From Croceivirga sp. (GTDB taxonomy: Bacteria > Bacteroidota > Bacteroidia > Flavobacteriales > Flavobacteriaceae), in contig JANQRG010000045.1 of assembly GCA_028284665.1 (NCBI GenBank), forward strand, positions 124,001-188,000: DNA of 64,000 nt, read 5' to 3'. Position 1 is the stretch's first letter; each line of letters begins with the position of its first letter. The notes below the pieces were generated by a model, which was not told the DNA's origin, ran no database searches, and worked only from the letters and a program-made list of their open reading frames with translations. Shown here in pieces: positions 25,944 to 35,227 of the stretch. A program made the position numbers and the translations under genes.

Positions 25944-26694
25944 CCCTGGAACCATGATCGTATCCAATGGTAAATGCCTTTTCTATATTCTTTTTGTCAA
26001 AAACCCCTATTTTTTCAAGTGCTTCAGGTTCTATAAAAATATCACAGGTTTTCAGTTTCCCTATACTAGAGGCATAAATAGCAAGGCTCGTAACTCTTGT
26101 CCCCAACTGCCAGGAATTCTTAAGGTCTTTCTTTTGTAGATTTCCGGCAATGGTGACATTGCTCCCGATCAATACATCACAATCCGTTTCCACATATTCC
26201 TTGGGAAAATTGTTCATAATACCACCATCGGAAAAAAGAATCCCATCGATCTCTACCGGACTAAAAACCGGTGTTAAGGCAGCAGAAGCCAGTAAGGGGC
26301 GGATCAAATTTCCTGAATTAAAAACCACTTCCTTTCCATTCATTAAGTCAGTTGCCACCACATAGAGCTTTTTATGCAAGGCTTCAAAGCTATTTTCAGG
26401 GAAGTGCTTCTTGAAAATATTAATATACCTATCGGTATCTATCAGTCCTGGTTTGTTAAAAGTGAAAAAACTATATTGAAATAATGGCGTCTCCTTAAAG
26501 AACTGCAGCATCTCATCTATTCCGTTGCCGTTGGCATACAACGCCCCAACTAAGGCCCCAACGCTTGTACCTGCTACTACCTCTGCTGTTAAGCCATGTT
26601 GCTGCATCGCTTTGATCAACCCAATGTGGGCCATTCCGCGGATACCTCCTCCAGAAAGAACCAATCCGATGGTATTTGATTGCTGATTTGTCAT
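25888..26694 (-). CDS. Patatin-like phospholipase (RssA-type)
   Basis: From the ATG at 26694 the protein has 268 residues. It shows the oxyanion-hole glycine motif GGGIRGMAHIGL, the nucleophile GTSVGALVG (Ser in G-x-S-x-G) and the catalytic Asp motif DGGIMNN. It lacks an outer-membrane domain and a signal peptide, so it is a cytoplasmic RssA-like acyl hydrolase. The open frame extends to 26757, but the added 21 basic residues are not seen in the family. Confidence 0.92.
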   Translation of the reverse strand: MTNQQSNTIGLVLSGGGIRGMAHIGLIKAMQQHGLTAEVVAGTSVGALVGALYANGNGIDEMLQFFKETPLFQYSFFTFNKPGLIDTDRYINIFKKHFPENSFEALHKKLYVVATDLMNGKEVVFNSGNLIRPLLASAALTPVFSPVEIDGILFSDGGIMNNFPKEYVETDCDVLIGSNVTIAGNLQKKDLKNSWQLGTRVTSLAIYASSIGKLKTCDIFIEPEALEKIGVFDKKNIEKAFTIGYDHGSRAIEKYLSRESQKEVAGTK

Positions 26695-26817
26695 GGATAG
26701 ATAGTTGTTTTTCAAAATTATACTCTTTACAAGGAACTTTTTGTAATGTTTTCTCAAATTTTCGACTAAACGTACTCGGTAATTTTATCGTAAGTTTACC
26801 TAAAGCTTATTATTCTT

Positions 26818-27504
26818 TTGCAATTGCCCAGTACTAACAAAACCGCTGTTCTAATATTCGCCAATTCCTCTGGCACGGATGCAGCTCGCAAGGGCATTCC
26901 TCAGTCGAGGGTACTATTCCAGGCCTTAAACGAAGAAATCGTTCGAAAGGTGAAAAAAACGGGGCTTCCTTTTTTTCTCTATACGGAAGAACTACAAATT
27001 GGGACTGACTTCGCAACAAGATTTACCACAGCTATTCAATCTATCTTTTCCAAAGGATATGACCATATTATATCTGTAGGAAATGACACGCCAAATCTTT
27101 CAGTGGGTACGTTGATCGCATCTTATGAAAATCTCATTCAGGGCAAAACGGTTATCGGTCCTAGTACTGATGGAGGAATATATCTTTTAGGCATTCATAA
27201 AAACCGATTTGATGCAGTCAGTTTCCGCCAACTCCCCTGGCAACAACAAAACCTTTTTCAGGAAACCGCTCGTCTCTTTCTAAGAAGGGGAATGCTTCAT
27301 CAACTGCCCAGGCTTACTGATATCGATTCCGTTTCAGATATTCAAGCGGTCATTAACGATAGGGTATCGCTTTCCATTGATCTATTGCGTCTGCTTATTG
27401 CCATTACAAGAAAGCAGAAGCTTAGCAAAATGATTGCCCCAGATGTGTATTCCTCCTACCATTCCACCCAACCCCATAACAAGGGGTCGCCATCTTTTCT
27501 TTAA
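26818..27504 (+). CDS. DUF2064/TIGR04282-type glycosyltransferase of arsenosugar biosynthesis
   Basis: The 228-residue protein has a nucleotidyltransferase-like GT-A fold. It carries GNDTPNL, corresponding to the family GSDCPDL, and GPSTDGGIYLLG, corresponding to GPA.DGGY.LLG. Such DUF2064/TIGR04282 proteins are linked to arsenosugar clusters, and ArsS is encoded two genes downstream. The likely role is sugar transfer in arsenosugar assembly (inference from context). The start is a TTG at 26818. The gap of 118 bases before the next gene may hold a separate promoter. Confidence 0.82.
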   Translation: MQLPSTNKTAVLIFANSSGTDAARKGIPQSRVLFQALNEEIVRKVKKTGLPFFLYTEELQIGTDFATRFTTAIQSIFSKGYDHIISVGNDTPNLSVGTLIASYENLIQGKTVIGPSTDGGIYLLGIHKNRFDAVSFRQLPWQQQNLFQETARLFLRRGMLHQLPRLTDIDSVSDIQAVINDRVSLSIDLLRLLIAITRKQKLSKMIAPDVYSSYHSTQPHNKGSPSFL

Positions 27505-27622
27505 GAAATCCAACTCGAACTTAGATCGTTCAAGCGTATTCTAGTAAGAAAGTTGCTATGTCCTAAGGTTTGGACACTGCAGCCATTATAACAATTCATT
27601 ACAACTTAAGTATTAAAGCACT

Positions 27623-27958
27623 ATGGCAAATTCATATTATGATCCTGCTGATTTAAGAAAATTCGGCAACATTACAGAATGGAGTGAAGAACTGGGAACG
27701 AAGTTTTTCGACTATTACGGAAAGGTTTTCGAAGAAGGCGCCCTTAGCGCAAGGGAAAAATCCTTGATCGCTTTAGCAGTGGCTCATGTAGTCAAATGTC
27801 CTTATTGTATTGATGCCTACACCAAGGATGGTCTACAGCGGGGAATTACAAAAGAAGAAATGATGGAGGCAGTGCACGCAGGTGCTGCCATAGAAAGTGG
27901 AGCTACACTGGTGCACGGTGTGCAAATGATGAACAAGTACAATAAATTATCGATGTAA
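27623..27958 (+). CDS. Arsenosugar-associated peroxidase-like protein (CMD/AhpD family)
   Basis: This 111-residue all-helical protein belongs to the carboxymuconolactone decarboxylase/AhpD family. It has the redox pair CPYC with the downstream acid/His context (AHVVKCPYCIDAYTKDG). Proteins of this length directly before arsS are annotated as arsenosugar-associated peroxidase-like proteins. It is 11 bases before arsS, clearly in one operon. It may reduce a thiol intermediate or an arsenic species (inference). Confidence 0.9.
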   Translation: MANSYYDPADLRKFGNITEWSEELGTKFFDYYGKVFEEGALSAREKSLIALAVAHVVKCPYCIDAYTKDGLQRGITKEEMMEAVHAGAAIESGATLVHGVQMMNKYNKLSM

Positions 27959-27969
27959 CGCTGAAATTC

Positions 27970-29058
27970 ATGTCACAAAGTATTTTACCTGAGCTAAAAA
28001 AAGCGGCCAAGAAATCCCTTAAGGCACGAGATGGGGCACTCGCTTCGGTCAACGCACAATTGGAAATCTTAAATGGCAGCCTGTTCTCGGATGGGGAGCT
28101 CCCCTATTTTAAGGATAAGATTGCTCCCTATGGGCATTTCCCTTTAAAGCCCAAAAAACTGGAAATCCTTCAAATCAATGTCGGCTACATGTGTAACCAG
28201 GTTTGTGAACACTGCCATGTTGATGCCGGACCGGACCGTAAGGAAATCATGACGAAAGAAACCATGCTGCAATGCCTGGAAGTCATCCGGAATACCGGTG
28301 CTCATACATTAGACCTGACAGGAGGTGCCCCTGAGATGAATCCTAATTTCCGTTGGTTCGTTGAAGAAGCTGCCAAAGCTGGAATACAAGATTTTATCGT
28401 GCGCTCTAACCTTACCATTATTAGGGCTAACAAAAAGTATCATGATCTTCCTGAGTTCTTTAAAAAGCACAATGTACACGTAGTTTCCTCGATGCCGCAT
28501 TATACGAGAGGTAAAACAGATAAGCAGCGGGGTGATGGTGTTTTTGATAAATCCATTGAAGCCTTGAAGCAGCTCAATTCGGTTGGTTACGGCATGCCTG
28601 GAAGTAATTTGCAGTTGGATTTGGTTTATAATCCTTCCGGCGCCTTCCTTCCCGGAGATCAAGCCGCTTTGGAAAAAGATTTCAAAAATGCATTGGACGA
28701 AGACTTTGGCATTCAATTTCACGAGCTTTTTGCAATTACCAATTTACCTATTTCTCGCTTCCTGGATTATCTGGTTGCCTCAGAAAACTATGAAGACTAT
28801 ATGTATGCGCTTGTGGAAGCCTTCAATCCAGCAGCTGTGGCCAATGTAATGTGTACTAATACTATCTCCGTTAGCTGGGATGGGTGGCTTTACGACTGTG
28901 ATTTTAATCAAATGCTGGATCTTAAAGTAGCCGGGAAAATAAAACATATTAAAGCGTACAACGAAGAAGTTCTAAATAACAGAGAGATTGTTATTTCGCA
29001 ACACTGTTATGGATGTACTGCCGGTGCCGGAAGCAGTTGTCAAGGAACTGTTGCATAA
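27970..29058 (+). CDS. arsS: Arsenosugar radical SAM enzyme ArsS
   Basis: The 362-residue radical SAM protein has its 4Fe-4S motif C75-x3-C79-x2-C82 (MCNQVCEHC) and a Cys-rich C-terminus (HCYGCTAGAGSSC), both ArsS hallmarks. ArsS joins the 5'-deoxyadenosyl group of SAM to dimethylarsenite, giving the precursor of dimethylarsinoyl ribosides. The methyltransferase that feeds it, ArsM, is not in the window. The upstream CMD protein is co-transcribed. Length and motifs fit the family well. Confidence 0.93.
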   Translation: MSQSILPELKKAAKKSLKARDGALASVNAQLEILNGSLFSDGELPYFKDKIAPYGHFPLKPKKLEILQINVGYMCNQVCEHCHVDAGPDRKEIMTKETMLQCLEVIRNTGAHTLDLTGGAPEMNPNFRWFVEEAAKAGIQDFIVRSNLTIIRANKKYHDLPEFFKKHNVHVVSSMPHYTRGKTDKQRGDGVFDKSIEALKQLNSVGYGMPGSNLQLDLVYNPSGAFLPGDQAALEKDFKNALDEDFGIQFHELFAITNLPISRFLDYLVASENYEDYMYALVEAFNPAAVANVMCTNTISVSWDGWLYDCDFNQMLDLKVAGKIKHIKAYNEEVLNNREIVISQHCYGCTAGAGSSCQGTVA

Positions 29059-29200
29059 TGACTTAGGATAATAGGTTCCTTTTTTCCGATAAAGGGGAAA
29101 CATACATGTATTAAAAGTGGTATATATGGTACTAAATGTTCGTTACGTCGAATTTTGGTGTCTTTTAGCCTATAAGATTTATCCTACATAGGGCAAGCGC

Positions 29201-29208
29201 TAGATTTG
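29201..29208 (+). promoter_or_regulatory. Possible -7 box of the TetR gene
   Basis: The sequence tagatttg matches TAnnTTTG and lies 42 bases before the ATG at 29251, inside the 192-base gap after arsS. The -33 element is not clear. Confidence 0.4.
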
Positions 29209-29250
29209 TAAACAGATACCGGGAATAGGGTATTCTAAATTCCAAATCTT

Positions 29251-29865
29251 ATGCAATCTACGCTACAAGACAAAAAGGCGCTTTATTTTATGTGTGCTAA
29301 AGGCCTTGAGCTCTTTAATGAGAAAGGGTATACCAGCACCACACTAAAAGATATCTGTGACAACTTATCCATTTCAAAAAAGGCTTTCGAACACTATTTT
29401 ACTTCCAAGGAGGACTTTTTTATTCGGATCGCACAAAATTTAATCCTTCGCAATACCTTCGACCTTCTCATAGAACCGCTTTCGTACCAACAAAGTCCAT
29501 TCCCTTTGTTGTTGGATAAAATCGGAATGGAGCTGGAAAAAGCCGTAAACACACCCAATGACCAGGGCTTCTTACTTGGGAACTTTATCAATGAATTCAA
29601 AACAGGGCATCCAAGAATTAATAAATGCCTTAAAGACATTCTCAAGATCTGGGAGGTTAACCTCACCGCCTTATTGCGAAAAGGGCAGTTGGATAATTAT
29701 GTTACCTACAGTGTGGATTGCGAAGCCGTTGCTCGTTACGTTATTTCTTCTTTCATCGGAATCAGAATGCAGATGGTCTCTGGGGATGCCCGTCGCTTAG
29801 CGGATCAATATATGGATCAGCTTCGCTATTATTTCTATGGTATCTCCAAAAACTTTACGGCTTAA
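29251..29865 (+). CDS. TetR-family transcriptional regulator
   Basis: The 204-residue protein has an N-terminal TetR DNA-binding helix-turn-helix (GYTSTTLKDICDNLSISKKAFEHYFTSKE) and a C-terminal helical ligand domain with a YFYGISKNF tail. It follows the arsenosugar genes in the same direction but after a 192-base gap with its own -7 box, so it need not regulate them. It overlaps the convergent GT9 gene by 11 bases. No arsenic-binding cysteine pair is evident. Confidence 0.9.
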   Translation: MQSTLQDKKALYFMCAKGLELFNEKGYTSTTLKDICDNLSISKKAFEHYFTSKEDFFIRIAQNLILRNTFDLLIEPLSYQQSPFPLLLDKIGMELEKAVNTPNDQGFLLGNFINEFKTGHPRINKCLKDILKIWEVNLTALLRKGQLDNYVTYSVDCEAVARYVISSFIGIRMQMVSGDARRLADQYMDQLRYYFYGISKNFTA

Positions 29866-30925
29866 GCTTAGTATTTCGTTGTAATATCTTCTTTACCCTT
29901 TCTACAATAGTATCAGGAGAAATGGTATTTATTGCGTTCTCATAGTCCTGGGGGTACTTATTGCCATACACGGAAGTGGGGATAAGCGGATAGTTGTCTC
30001 TATCCGGCAATAAAGAGTTCTCCATGGGTTGTTTGTAGGGTAAAAATCCCGTGTAGGGATGTGTAACTCCCCAAATGGTTACCACAGGAATGCCGTAATT
30101 GGCAGCCAAGTGTCCATTGCCACTATCCATGGCGATCATCACGTCCAGATTGGAAATAATCTCCAGTTCTTCACCCAAAGTTACCCTTCCGGCCACACGA
30201 ACTACTTTAGCACCTAAGTGGCCTTCCAGTTGTTTCAACTGGTCAATCTCCTTTTTTCCTCCACCAAATAGCAATAGCATGCAATCGGAAGTGTCCAGCA
30301 ATTTACGCATCACCTTTTCCATCAATTTCAGATCATACATTTTACTGGAATGCGCAGCGAAAGGAGCAATTCCTATTTTGGTCAACCTTGTTTTCCCAAT
30401 AAGTGAAATTGCCTTCTTGGACAGTGGTTCAACAGGTAAAAAACTATTAGGTTCTCCCTGTATTGGCAGCCCCAAACCGGAAAAAACCTGTGCATAGCGA
30501 TCCGTTGTAGATAGCAAAGGGAGAAAAACCTTGTTTTTTCTTCTGGTAAGTAACTTTTTCTCCTTTCTTCCTTTGTTTATTTGTCCTATTCTTACCCCCT
30601 CTAACCTAAATAGGATTGCGAGCAAATTACTCCGGAGTACGTTATGTAGATCTGCAACCGCTTCAAATGGTATTTTCCTTAACTGCTTATATAATCTAAA
30701 AAGTCCTAATATCCCCTTGTGCTCGTTTTTTACCGCTACAGGAATAACTACAACACCCGGCAAAGTAGTAAAGATAGGGGCATAGTTGGCTTTGGTAAGT
30801 ACAGTTATACTCAGTTTAGGATATGTGCGCGCAAGTGCCAATAACACAGGAACGGTCATTGCAACATCTCCCATTGCCGAAAGTCGAATCACAAGAACAT
30901 TCGTATAATCAGCCTTTTTGGCCAC
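29855..30925 (-). CDS. Glycosyltransferase family 9 (heptosyltransferase-like)
   Basis: The 356-residue protein has two Rossmann domains. It starts VLVIRLSAMGDVAMTVPVLLAL, the hallmark of ADP-heptose:LPS heptosyltransferases, and later shows IGIAPFAAHSSK and MDSGNGHLAANYGIPVVTIWG. It probably adds a sugar to the inner core of LPS on the cytoplasmic face. It overlaps the DUF4254 gene by 17 bases, a pairing seen in many Bacteroidota. Confidence 0.92.
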   Translation of the reverse strand: MAKKADYTNVLVIRLSAMGDVAMTVPVLLALARTYPKLSITVLTKANYAPIFTTLPGVVVIPVAVKNEHKGILGLFRLYKQLRKIPFEAVADLHNVLRSNLLAILFRLEGVRIGQINKGRKEKKLLTRRKNKVFLPLLSTTDRYAQVFSGLGLPIQGEPNSFLPVEPLSKKAISLIGKTRLTKIGIAPFAAHSSKMYDLKLMEKVMRKLLDTSDCMLLLFGGGKKEIDQLKQLEGHLGAKVVRVAGRVTLGEELEIISNLDVMIAMDSGNGHLAANYGIPVVTIWGVTHPYTGFLPYKQPMENSLLPDRDNYPLIPTSVYGNKYPQDYENAINTISPDTIVERVKKILQRNTKLKP

Positions 30926-31514
30926 GCAGGATAGGATTTAATTCCTCGTCATTATACATTTTCATTTGCTTATAAACTTTCATGTATTTTCTGCCGGAAG
31001 CAATATCTTCAAGAAGTTCATCAATAGCAGTAGCCAGATCTTTTTGTTGTTCTAACAGAACTGACAGTTTTTCGGAACACGCCTTTCTATGTTCTTCCGA
31101 AGCATCTTCTCTTTCTACCTCTTCCTGCATATGGTAGATTTTCAACGCTAAAATAGAAAACCGGTCAATAGCCCAGGCAGGGCTTTCGGTGTTAATCCCT
31201 GCATCATCCCGCACCACCACCAAGGCATATTGCTGTAAAAAAAAGCTGTCAATATACTCTACGAGATCAGTCCTGTCCTGATTACTGGCATCTATCTTCC
31301 GTTTTAGCAATAGCGCCTCCTCAGGATCAATATTTGGGTCTCTAATTAAATCCTCATAATGCCATTGCACCGTATCGATCCAGTTCTTAGCATACAATAA
31401 GTGTTCAATTGTACTTTTGTCATAGGGATTTGTAAAAGGTTGGTCCACAGTATCAAGTACATGATACTTAACTATACTTTCTCCAAATATTGCAATGGCT
31501 TTATCACTAAACAT
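30909..31514 (-). CDS. DUF4254 family protein
   Basis: The 201-residue soluble helical protein matches DUF4254: HYEDLIRDPNIDPEEALLLKRKIDASNQDRTD and IDRFSILALKIYHMQEE. Its gene overlaps the start of the GT9 gene by 17 bases; this pair is conserved in the phylum, which suggests a role in LPS core synthesis. No catalytic site is evident. Confidence 0.9.
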   Translation of the reverse strand: MFSDKAIAIFGESIVKYHVLDTVDQPFTNPYDKSTIEHLLYAKNWIDTVQWHYEDLIRDPNIDPEEALLLKRKIDASNQDRTDLVEYIDSFFLQQYALVVVRDDAGINTESPAWAIDRFSILALKIYHMQEEVEREDASEEHRKACSEKLSVLLEQQKDLATAIDELLEDIASGRKYMKVYKQMKMYNDEELNPILRGQKG

Positions 31515-31536
31515 TTCGGTTTTTCACAAAGATAGT

Positions 31537-32460
31537 TTATTGAAATTGAGCATACACGAAACCAATCAAGGGTACTACAATTGAAAGGGTTAAAAAGAAT
31601 TCCTTAAAACGATCTTTTCGAATGGTTTCCACAAAATTTCCCAAAAAAACAGCCACGGAAAAAAAAGTTAACAACATTGCATCCTGACCAGGATTATTTG
31701 TGAAAAGCCTAAGAAAAATAGCTAGAATAAGATAAATCAAGATAATCCGTAGGGATAAGGTACGGCCAAGTCTTCTATAACCAAGCTTCCAGAAAACCAA
31801 TACCACTAAAATCAGCGATGTTAGTAGGTAAATAAAAACGCCATAATCCGGACGTGTAAACGCCTCTAAGTGCATTTTATATTTGAAGTGTTCTAACAAG
31901 AATTGTGTGTTGTCTGTTAAAAGCAGTACGGTAAACGCAATTGCCATTACGCATATAAAGGCTGCCAGCGGCATCAACCACAGGCGTACTTTATTCGTAT
32001 CGAAAACGAACATTGTGACGTAAATTGGGATAAGGAACAACACTGCCCATTCATAGAAAAAACTTGCCAAGAACACGCAAAGCGAGGCTTCAAATATCTT
32101 CTCCTTTATCCTTTTGTCGTTTTTGATTGCTAATACGCTATGGGCGGATAGTATTAGCAGTAGGTTACAATAGATCAGATCAGCGCTTGTAAAAACCCTG
32201 GGGTACGTTATAAGCAAGGCGACAAAAAAGAACATGGTAAAGGAATTTGCCCCTGTTAACTTGTTTGCTTTTGACATCTGTCCAAGCAAATAAATCGCTG
32301 CCAGCAGGGCCAACATTGCTATTGAAAAACCCGGTAGATGTTGTAACAGTATTTCAAAACCTTTATCAACTGTAATAAAAAGCCAAAAAAACAATAAAAC
32401 GGACCCAAACAAAACCGCATAATTGATAGGTTTTGTTTTACTAAGAAAATTTGAAATCAT
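31537..32460 (-). CDS. DUF6427 polytopic membrane protein
   Basis: The 307-residue protein has about nine membrane helices, beginning MISNFLSKTKPINYAVLFGSVLLFFWLF. It resembles the flavobacterial DUF6427 family (name from memory). It lies 22 bases before the DUF4254 gene on the same strand and is divergent from the DUF6341 gene. Function is unknown. Confidence 0.85.
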   Translation of the reverse strand: MISNFLSKTKPINYAVLFGSVLLFFWLFITVDKGFEILLQHLPGFSIAMLALLAAIYLLGQMSKANKLTGANSFTMFFFVALLITYPRVFTSADLIYCNLLLILSAHSVLAIKNDKRIKEKIFEASLCVFLASFFYEWAVLFLIPIYVTMFVFDTNKVRLWLMPLAAFICVMAIAFTVLLLTDNTQFLLEHFKYKMHLEAFTRPDYGVFIYLLTSLILVVLVFWKLGYRRLGRTLSLRIILIYLILAIFLRLFTNNPGQDAMLLTFFSVAVFLGNFVETIRKDRFKEFFLTLSIVVPLIGFVYAQFQ

Positions 32461-32491
32461 ATTTCCAGAGGGTCAATTGAATGGCTTTTAT

Positions 32492-32499
32492 TATTTTTG
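32492..32499 (+). promoter_or_regulatory. Possible -7 box of the DUF6341 gene
   Basis: The sequence tatttttg fits TAnnTTTG and ends 19 bases before the ATG at 32519, inside the short divergent region shared with the DUF6427 gene. Confidence 0.45.
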
Positions 32500-32518
32500 T
32501 ACAGTAAATATAACCCAG

Positions 32519-32740
32519 ATGAGCAGTTTTTTTTACGGTATAGAAGACTTGTTTGTAAATTATCTCTTTTCGCCTTACGACTTTTTCCGGTTTATGGAAA
32601 GCTGGTGGGCTTCTAACACTATAAACTGGTTGTTTTTTATCATCGGTCTGGTTGCCATGGTGTATTGGATGGGGCAGCTGAAAATTTTCAACGATAGAGG
32701 GGAAGAGGACAAAAGTATTTCCTCTCATTCTTATCTATGA
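32519..32740 (+). CDS. DUF6341 small membrane protein
   Basis: This 73-residue protein reads MSSFFYGIEDLFVNYLFSPY, followed by a membrane helix (TINWLFFIIGLVAMVYWMGQL) and a charged tail. It resembles the flavobacterial DUF6341 family (name from memory), usually found next to DUF6427. The ATG at 32519 is chosen over a longer frame from 32423, because that frame overlaps the divergent gene and the family begins at MSSFFYG. Confidence 0.85.
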   Translation: MSSFFYGIEDLFVNYLFSPYDFFRFMESWWASNTINWLFFIIGLVAMVYWMGQLKIFNDRGEEDKSISSHSYL

Positions 32741-32830
32741 ATCCATCTGAGTTCACAAAATTAGCTGCAAAAACATCTTTTGCGTCCATATCTTGCTTTT
32801 TCGCTTAAATTCCATGCACTCAGACGGGTT

Positions 32831-34102
32831 CTATAGGTCAAACCCTATATCCTTTCTGAAATATTTTCCTTCAAAACTAATTTGCCCAGCAGTATCGTAA
32901 GCAATACTCAGTGCTTCTTGCATCGTATTCCCAAACGCGGTAAGTGAGATCACCCTTCCACCATTGGTAAGTGTTTTTCCATTTTTTCGCAATGTGCCAG
33001 CATGAAAGGCAGTAGCATTGCGAACGTCTTCCAATCCCCGGATTTCCATACCCTTTTCATACCCTTCCGGATACCCCCCTGATACCAACATTACTGTAAC
33101 CGCTGTACGTTGATCAATTTTCAAGTCTACAGTATCCAATTCTGTATTGGCCAACGCTTTAAACACTTCAAGAAGATCATTTTTTACCCTGGGGAGCACC
33201 ACTTCTGTCTCAGGATCTCCCATACGAACATTGTATTCTATTACTTTTGGTTGGTCTCCTACCTTTATCAGTCCAATGAAAATAAATCCTTTATACGATA
33301 TTCCGTCTTTCTTAAGGCCTTCTATAGTGGGTTGTACGATTTGTTCTTCTATTTTACGGTGAAATACTTCATCTACAAAAGGAACAGGGGAAACCGCTCC
33401 CATTCCACCAGTATTCAGTCCTTTATCGCCTTCTCCTATTCTTTTATAGTCTTTGGCATACGGTAATATCTTGTAGTGCTTTCCATCTGTTATCACAAAG
33501 CAACTCAACTCTATCCCCTCTAAAAACTCCTCTATTACCACCGTTTTACTGGCATTTCCAAACTTGGAATTCAGTAACATTGCTTCCAATTCTCTTTTGG
33601 CTTCTTCTACATCCTGAAGAATAAGCACACCTTTGCCAGCAGCCAGGCCATCCGCTTTTAAAACATAAGGCGCCGTCATTTTTTCCAAAAAGTGTTTCCC
33701 TTCTCCAAGGGTTTCCGAAGTAAATGCCTGGTACTTTGCCGTCGGAATGTTATGCCTGTTCATGAACTCCTTGGCAAATTCTTTACTGCCTTCGAGAGTG
33801 GCCGCTTCTTTTTGCGGACCAATAACCGGAATAGTTTTTAAAGTTTCGTCCTCCAAGAAAAAATCGTGAATACCTTCCACTAAAGGGGCTTCCGGGCCAA
33901 CTACCACCATATGGATCCCGTGGGATAGTACGGCATTTTTAACCGCTTGAAAATCCGAAATGTCAATGTTAAGATTTACGGCTATGGCTTCCGTACCGGC
34001 ATTCCCCGGGGCCACAAAAAGCTTATTGATCTTGCTACTCTGAATGAGTTTCCAGGCAAAAGTGTGCTCTCTTCCTCCTGAACCGATTATCAGTACGTTC
34101 AT
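32831..34102 (-). CDS. purD: Phosphoribosylamine-glycine ligase
   Basis: PurD joins glycine to 5-phosphoribosylamine using ATP, the second step of purine synthesis. The 423-residue protein starts MNVLIIGSGGREHTFAWKL, has an ATP-grasp domain (APYVLKADGLAAGKGV; IEYNVRMGDPE) and a C-terminal domain with FHAGT. Length is normal. The gene is isolated from other pur genes and lies next to the polysaccharide locus. Confidence 0.97.
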   Translation of the reverse strand: MNVLIIGSGGREHTFAWKLIQSSKINKLFVAPGNAGTEAIAVNLNIDISDFQAVKNAVLSHGIHMVVVGPEAPLVEGIHDFFLEDETLKTIPVIGPQKEAATLEGSKEFAKEFMNRHNIPTAKYQAFTSETLGEGKHFLEKMTAPYVLKADGLAAGKGVLILQDVEEAKRELEAMLLNSKFGNASKTVVIEEFLEGIELSCFVITDGKHYKILPYAKDYKRIGEGDKGLNTGGMGAVSPVPFVDEVFHRKIEEQIVQPTIEGLKKDGISYKGFIFIGLIKVGDQPKVIEYNVRMGDPETEVVLPRVKNDLLEVFKALANTELDTVDLKIDQRTAVTVMLVSGGYPEGYEKGMEIRGLEDVRNATAFHAGTLRKNGKTLTNGGRVISLTAFGNTMQEALSIAYDTAGQISFEGKYFRKDIGFDL

Positions 34103-34139
34103 TGGACGAATTTAGGTAAATGTGCTAACCTTTATCACA

Positions 34140-35126
34140 TTATTTCCGGTTATGTCCGGTAAAATCCCGATGCTCTGTTTTTTCAAGGTCTTCCCTTGAA
34201 AGGGTTTTAAAATATTCGAAGGTTTTCCGCATCCCCTCTTCGCGACCCACTTGAGGTTCCCATCCCAGCATTTCTTTGGCTTTTGAAATATCCGGTTGAC
34301 GTTGCATTGGATCGTCCTTGGGGAGGGGCTTATAAACGATTTTTTGGTCCGTTCCGGTTAACTTGATAACTTCTTCAGCGAACGCTTTGATGGTTATTTC
34401 GTGTGGATTACCAATATTCATTGGCAAAGTATAATCACTCATGAGCAAGCGATAGATTCCTTCTATTTCATCATCCACATAGCAAAATGAGCGTGTTTGC
34501 GAACCGTCACCAAAAACCGTGAGGTCTTCTCCTCGTAACGCTTGACCCATAAATGCCGGAATAACCCTGCCGTCGTTCAAACGCATCCTCGGGCCGTAGG
34601 TGTTAAAAATACGAACAATACGGGTGTCCAACCCATGAAAACGGTGGTACGCCATGGTAATGGATTCCTGGAAACGCTTCGCCTCATCATATACCCCCCT
34701 AGGACCAATGGTATTTACATTGCCGTAGTATTCTTCTGTTTGAGGATGCACCAAAGGATCACCATAGACTTCGGAAGTAGAAGCAATCATAAAACGAGCC
34801 TTCTTTTCTTTAGCCAGGCCTAACAGATTGTGGGTGCCCAATGCACCTACCTTCAAGGTTTGGATTGGAATTTTCAAGTAATCGATGGGGCTCGCAGGGG
34901 ATGCAAAGTGAAGGATATAGTCAAGCTTTCCCGGAACATGAACAAACTTTGTCACGTCGTGATGATAGAACTCGAACTGTTCCAACTTGAAAAGGTGCTC
35001 TATGTTTTTTAGATCACCAGTGATCAGGTTGTCCATACCTATCACATAATGTCCTTCTTTAATAAAGCGATCACACAAATGTGATCCTAAAAAACCGGCG
35101 GCTCCGGTTATTAGTACTCGTTTCAT
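34140..35126 (-). CDS. UDP-glucuronate decarboxylase-like SDR (UDP-xylose synthase)
   Basis: The 328-residue SDR has the NAD motif [10 protein letters not shown], the UXS-type PASPIDY segment and [11 protein letters not shown], whose Y-x-x-x-K is the catalytic pair. These fit UDP-glucuronate decarboxylase, which gives UDP-xylose. No UDP-glucose dehydrogenase is in the window, so UDP-glucuronate would come from elsewhere. It is the last gene of the polysaccharide locus, 101 bases after the initiating transferase. Confidence 0.9.
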   Translation of the reverse strand: MKRVLITGAAGFLGSHLCDRFIKEGHYVIGMDNLITGDLKNIEHLFKLEQFEFYHHDVTKFVHVPGKLDYILHFASPASPIDYLKIPIQTLKVGALGTHNLLGLAKEKKARFMIASTSEVYGDPLVHPQTEEYYGNVNTIGPRGVYDEAKRFQESITMAYHRFHGLDTRIVRIFNTYGPRMRLNDGRVIPAFMGQALRGEDLTVFGDGSQTRSFCYVDDEIEGIYRLLMSDYTLPMNIGNPHEITIKAFAEEVIKLTGTDQKIVYKPLPKDDPMQRQPDISKAKEMLGWEPQVGREEGMRKTFEYFKTLSREDLEKTEHRDFTGHNRK

Positions 35127-35227
35127 GATTTGGATGTAATTGGCGCATAAACAGCTATAAAAATAGCATTTCTATACCATCAAAAATTCATAATTCTGAT
35201 TATCTGTCAATTTGTGCGGTAATCGGA

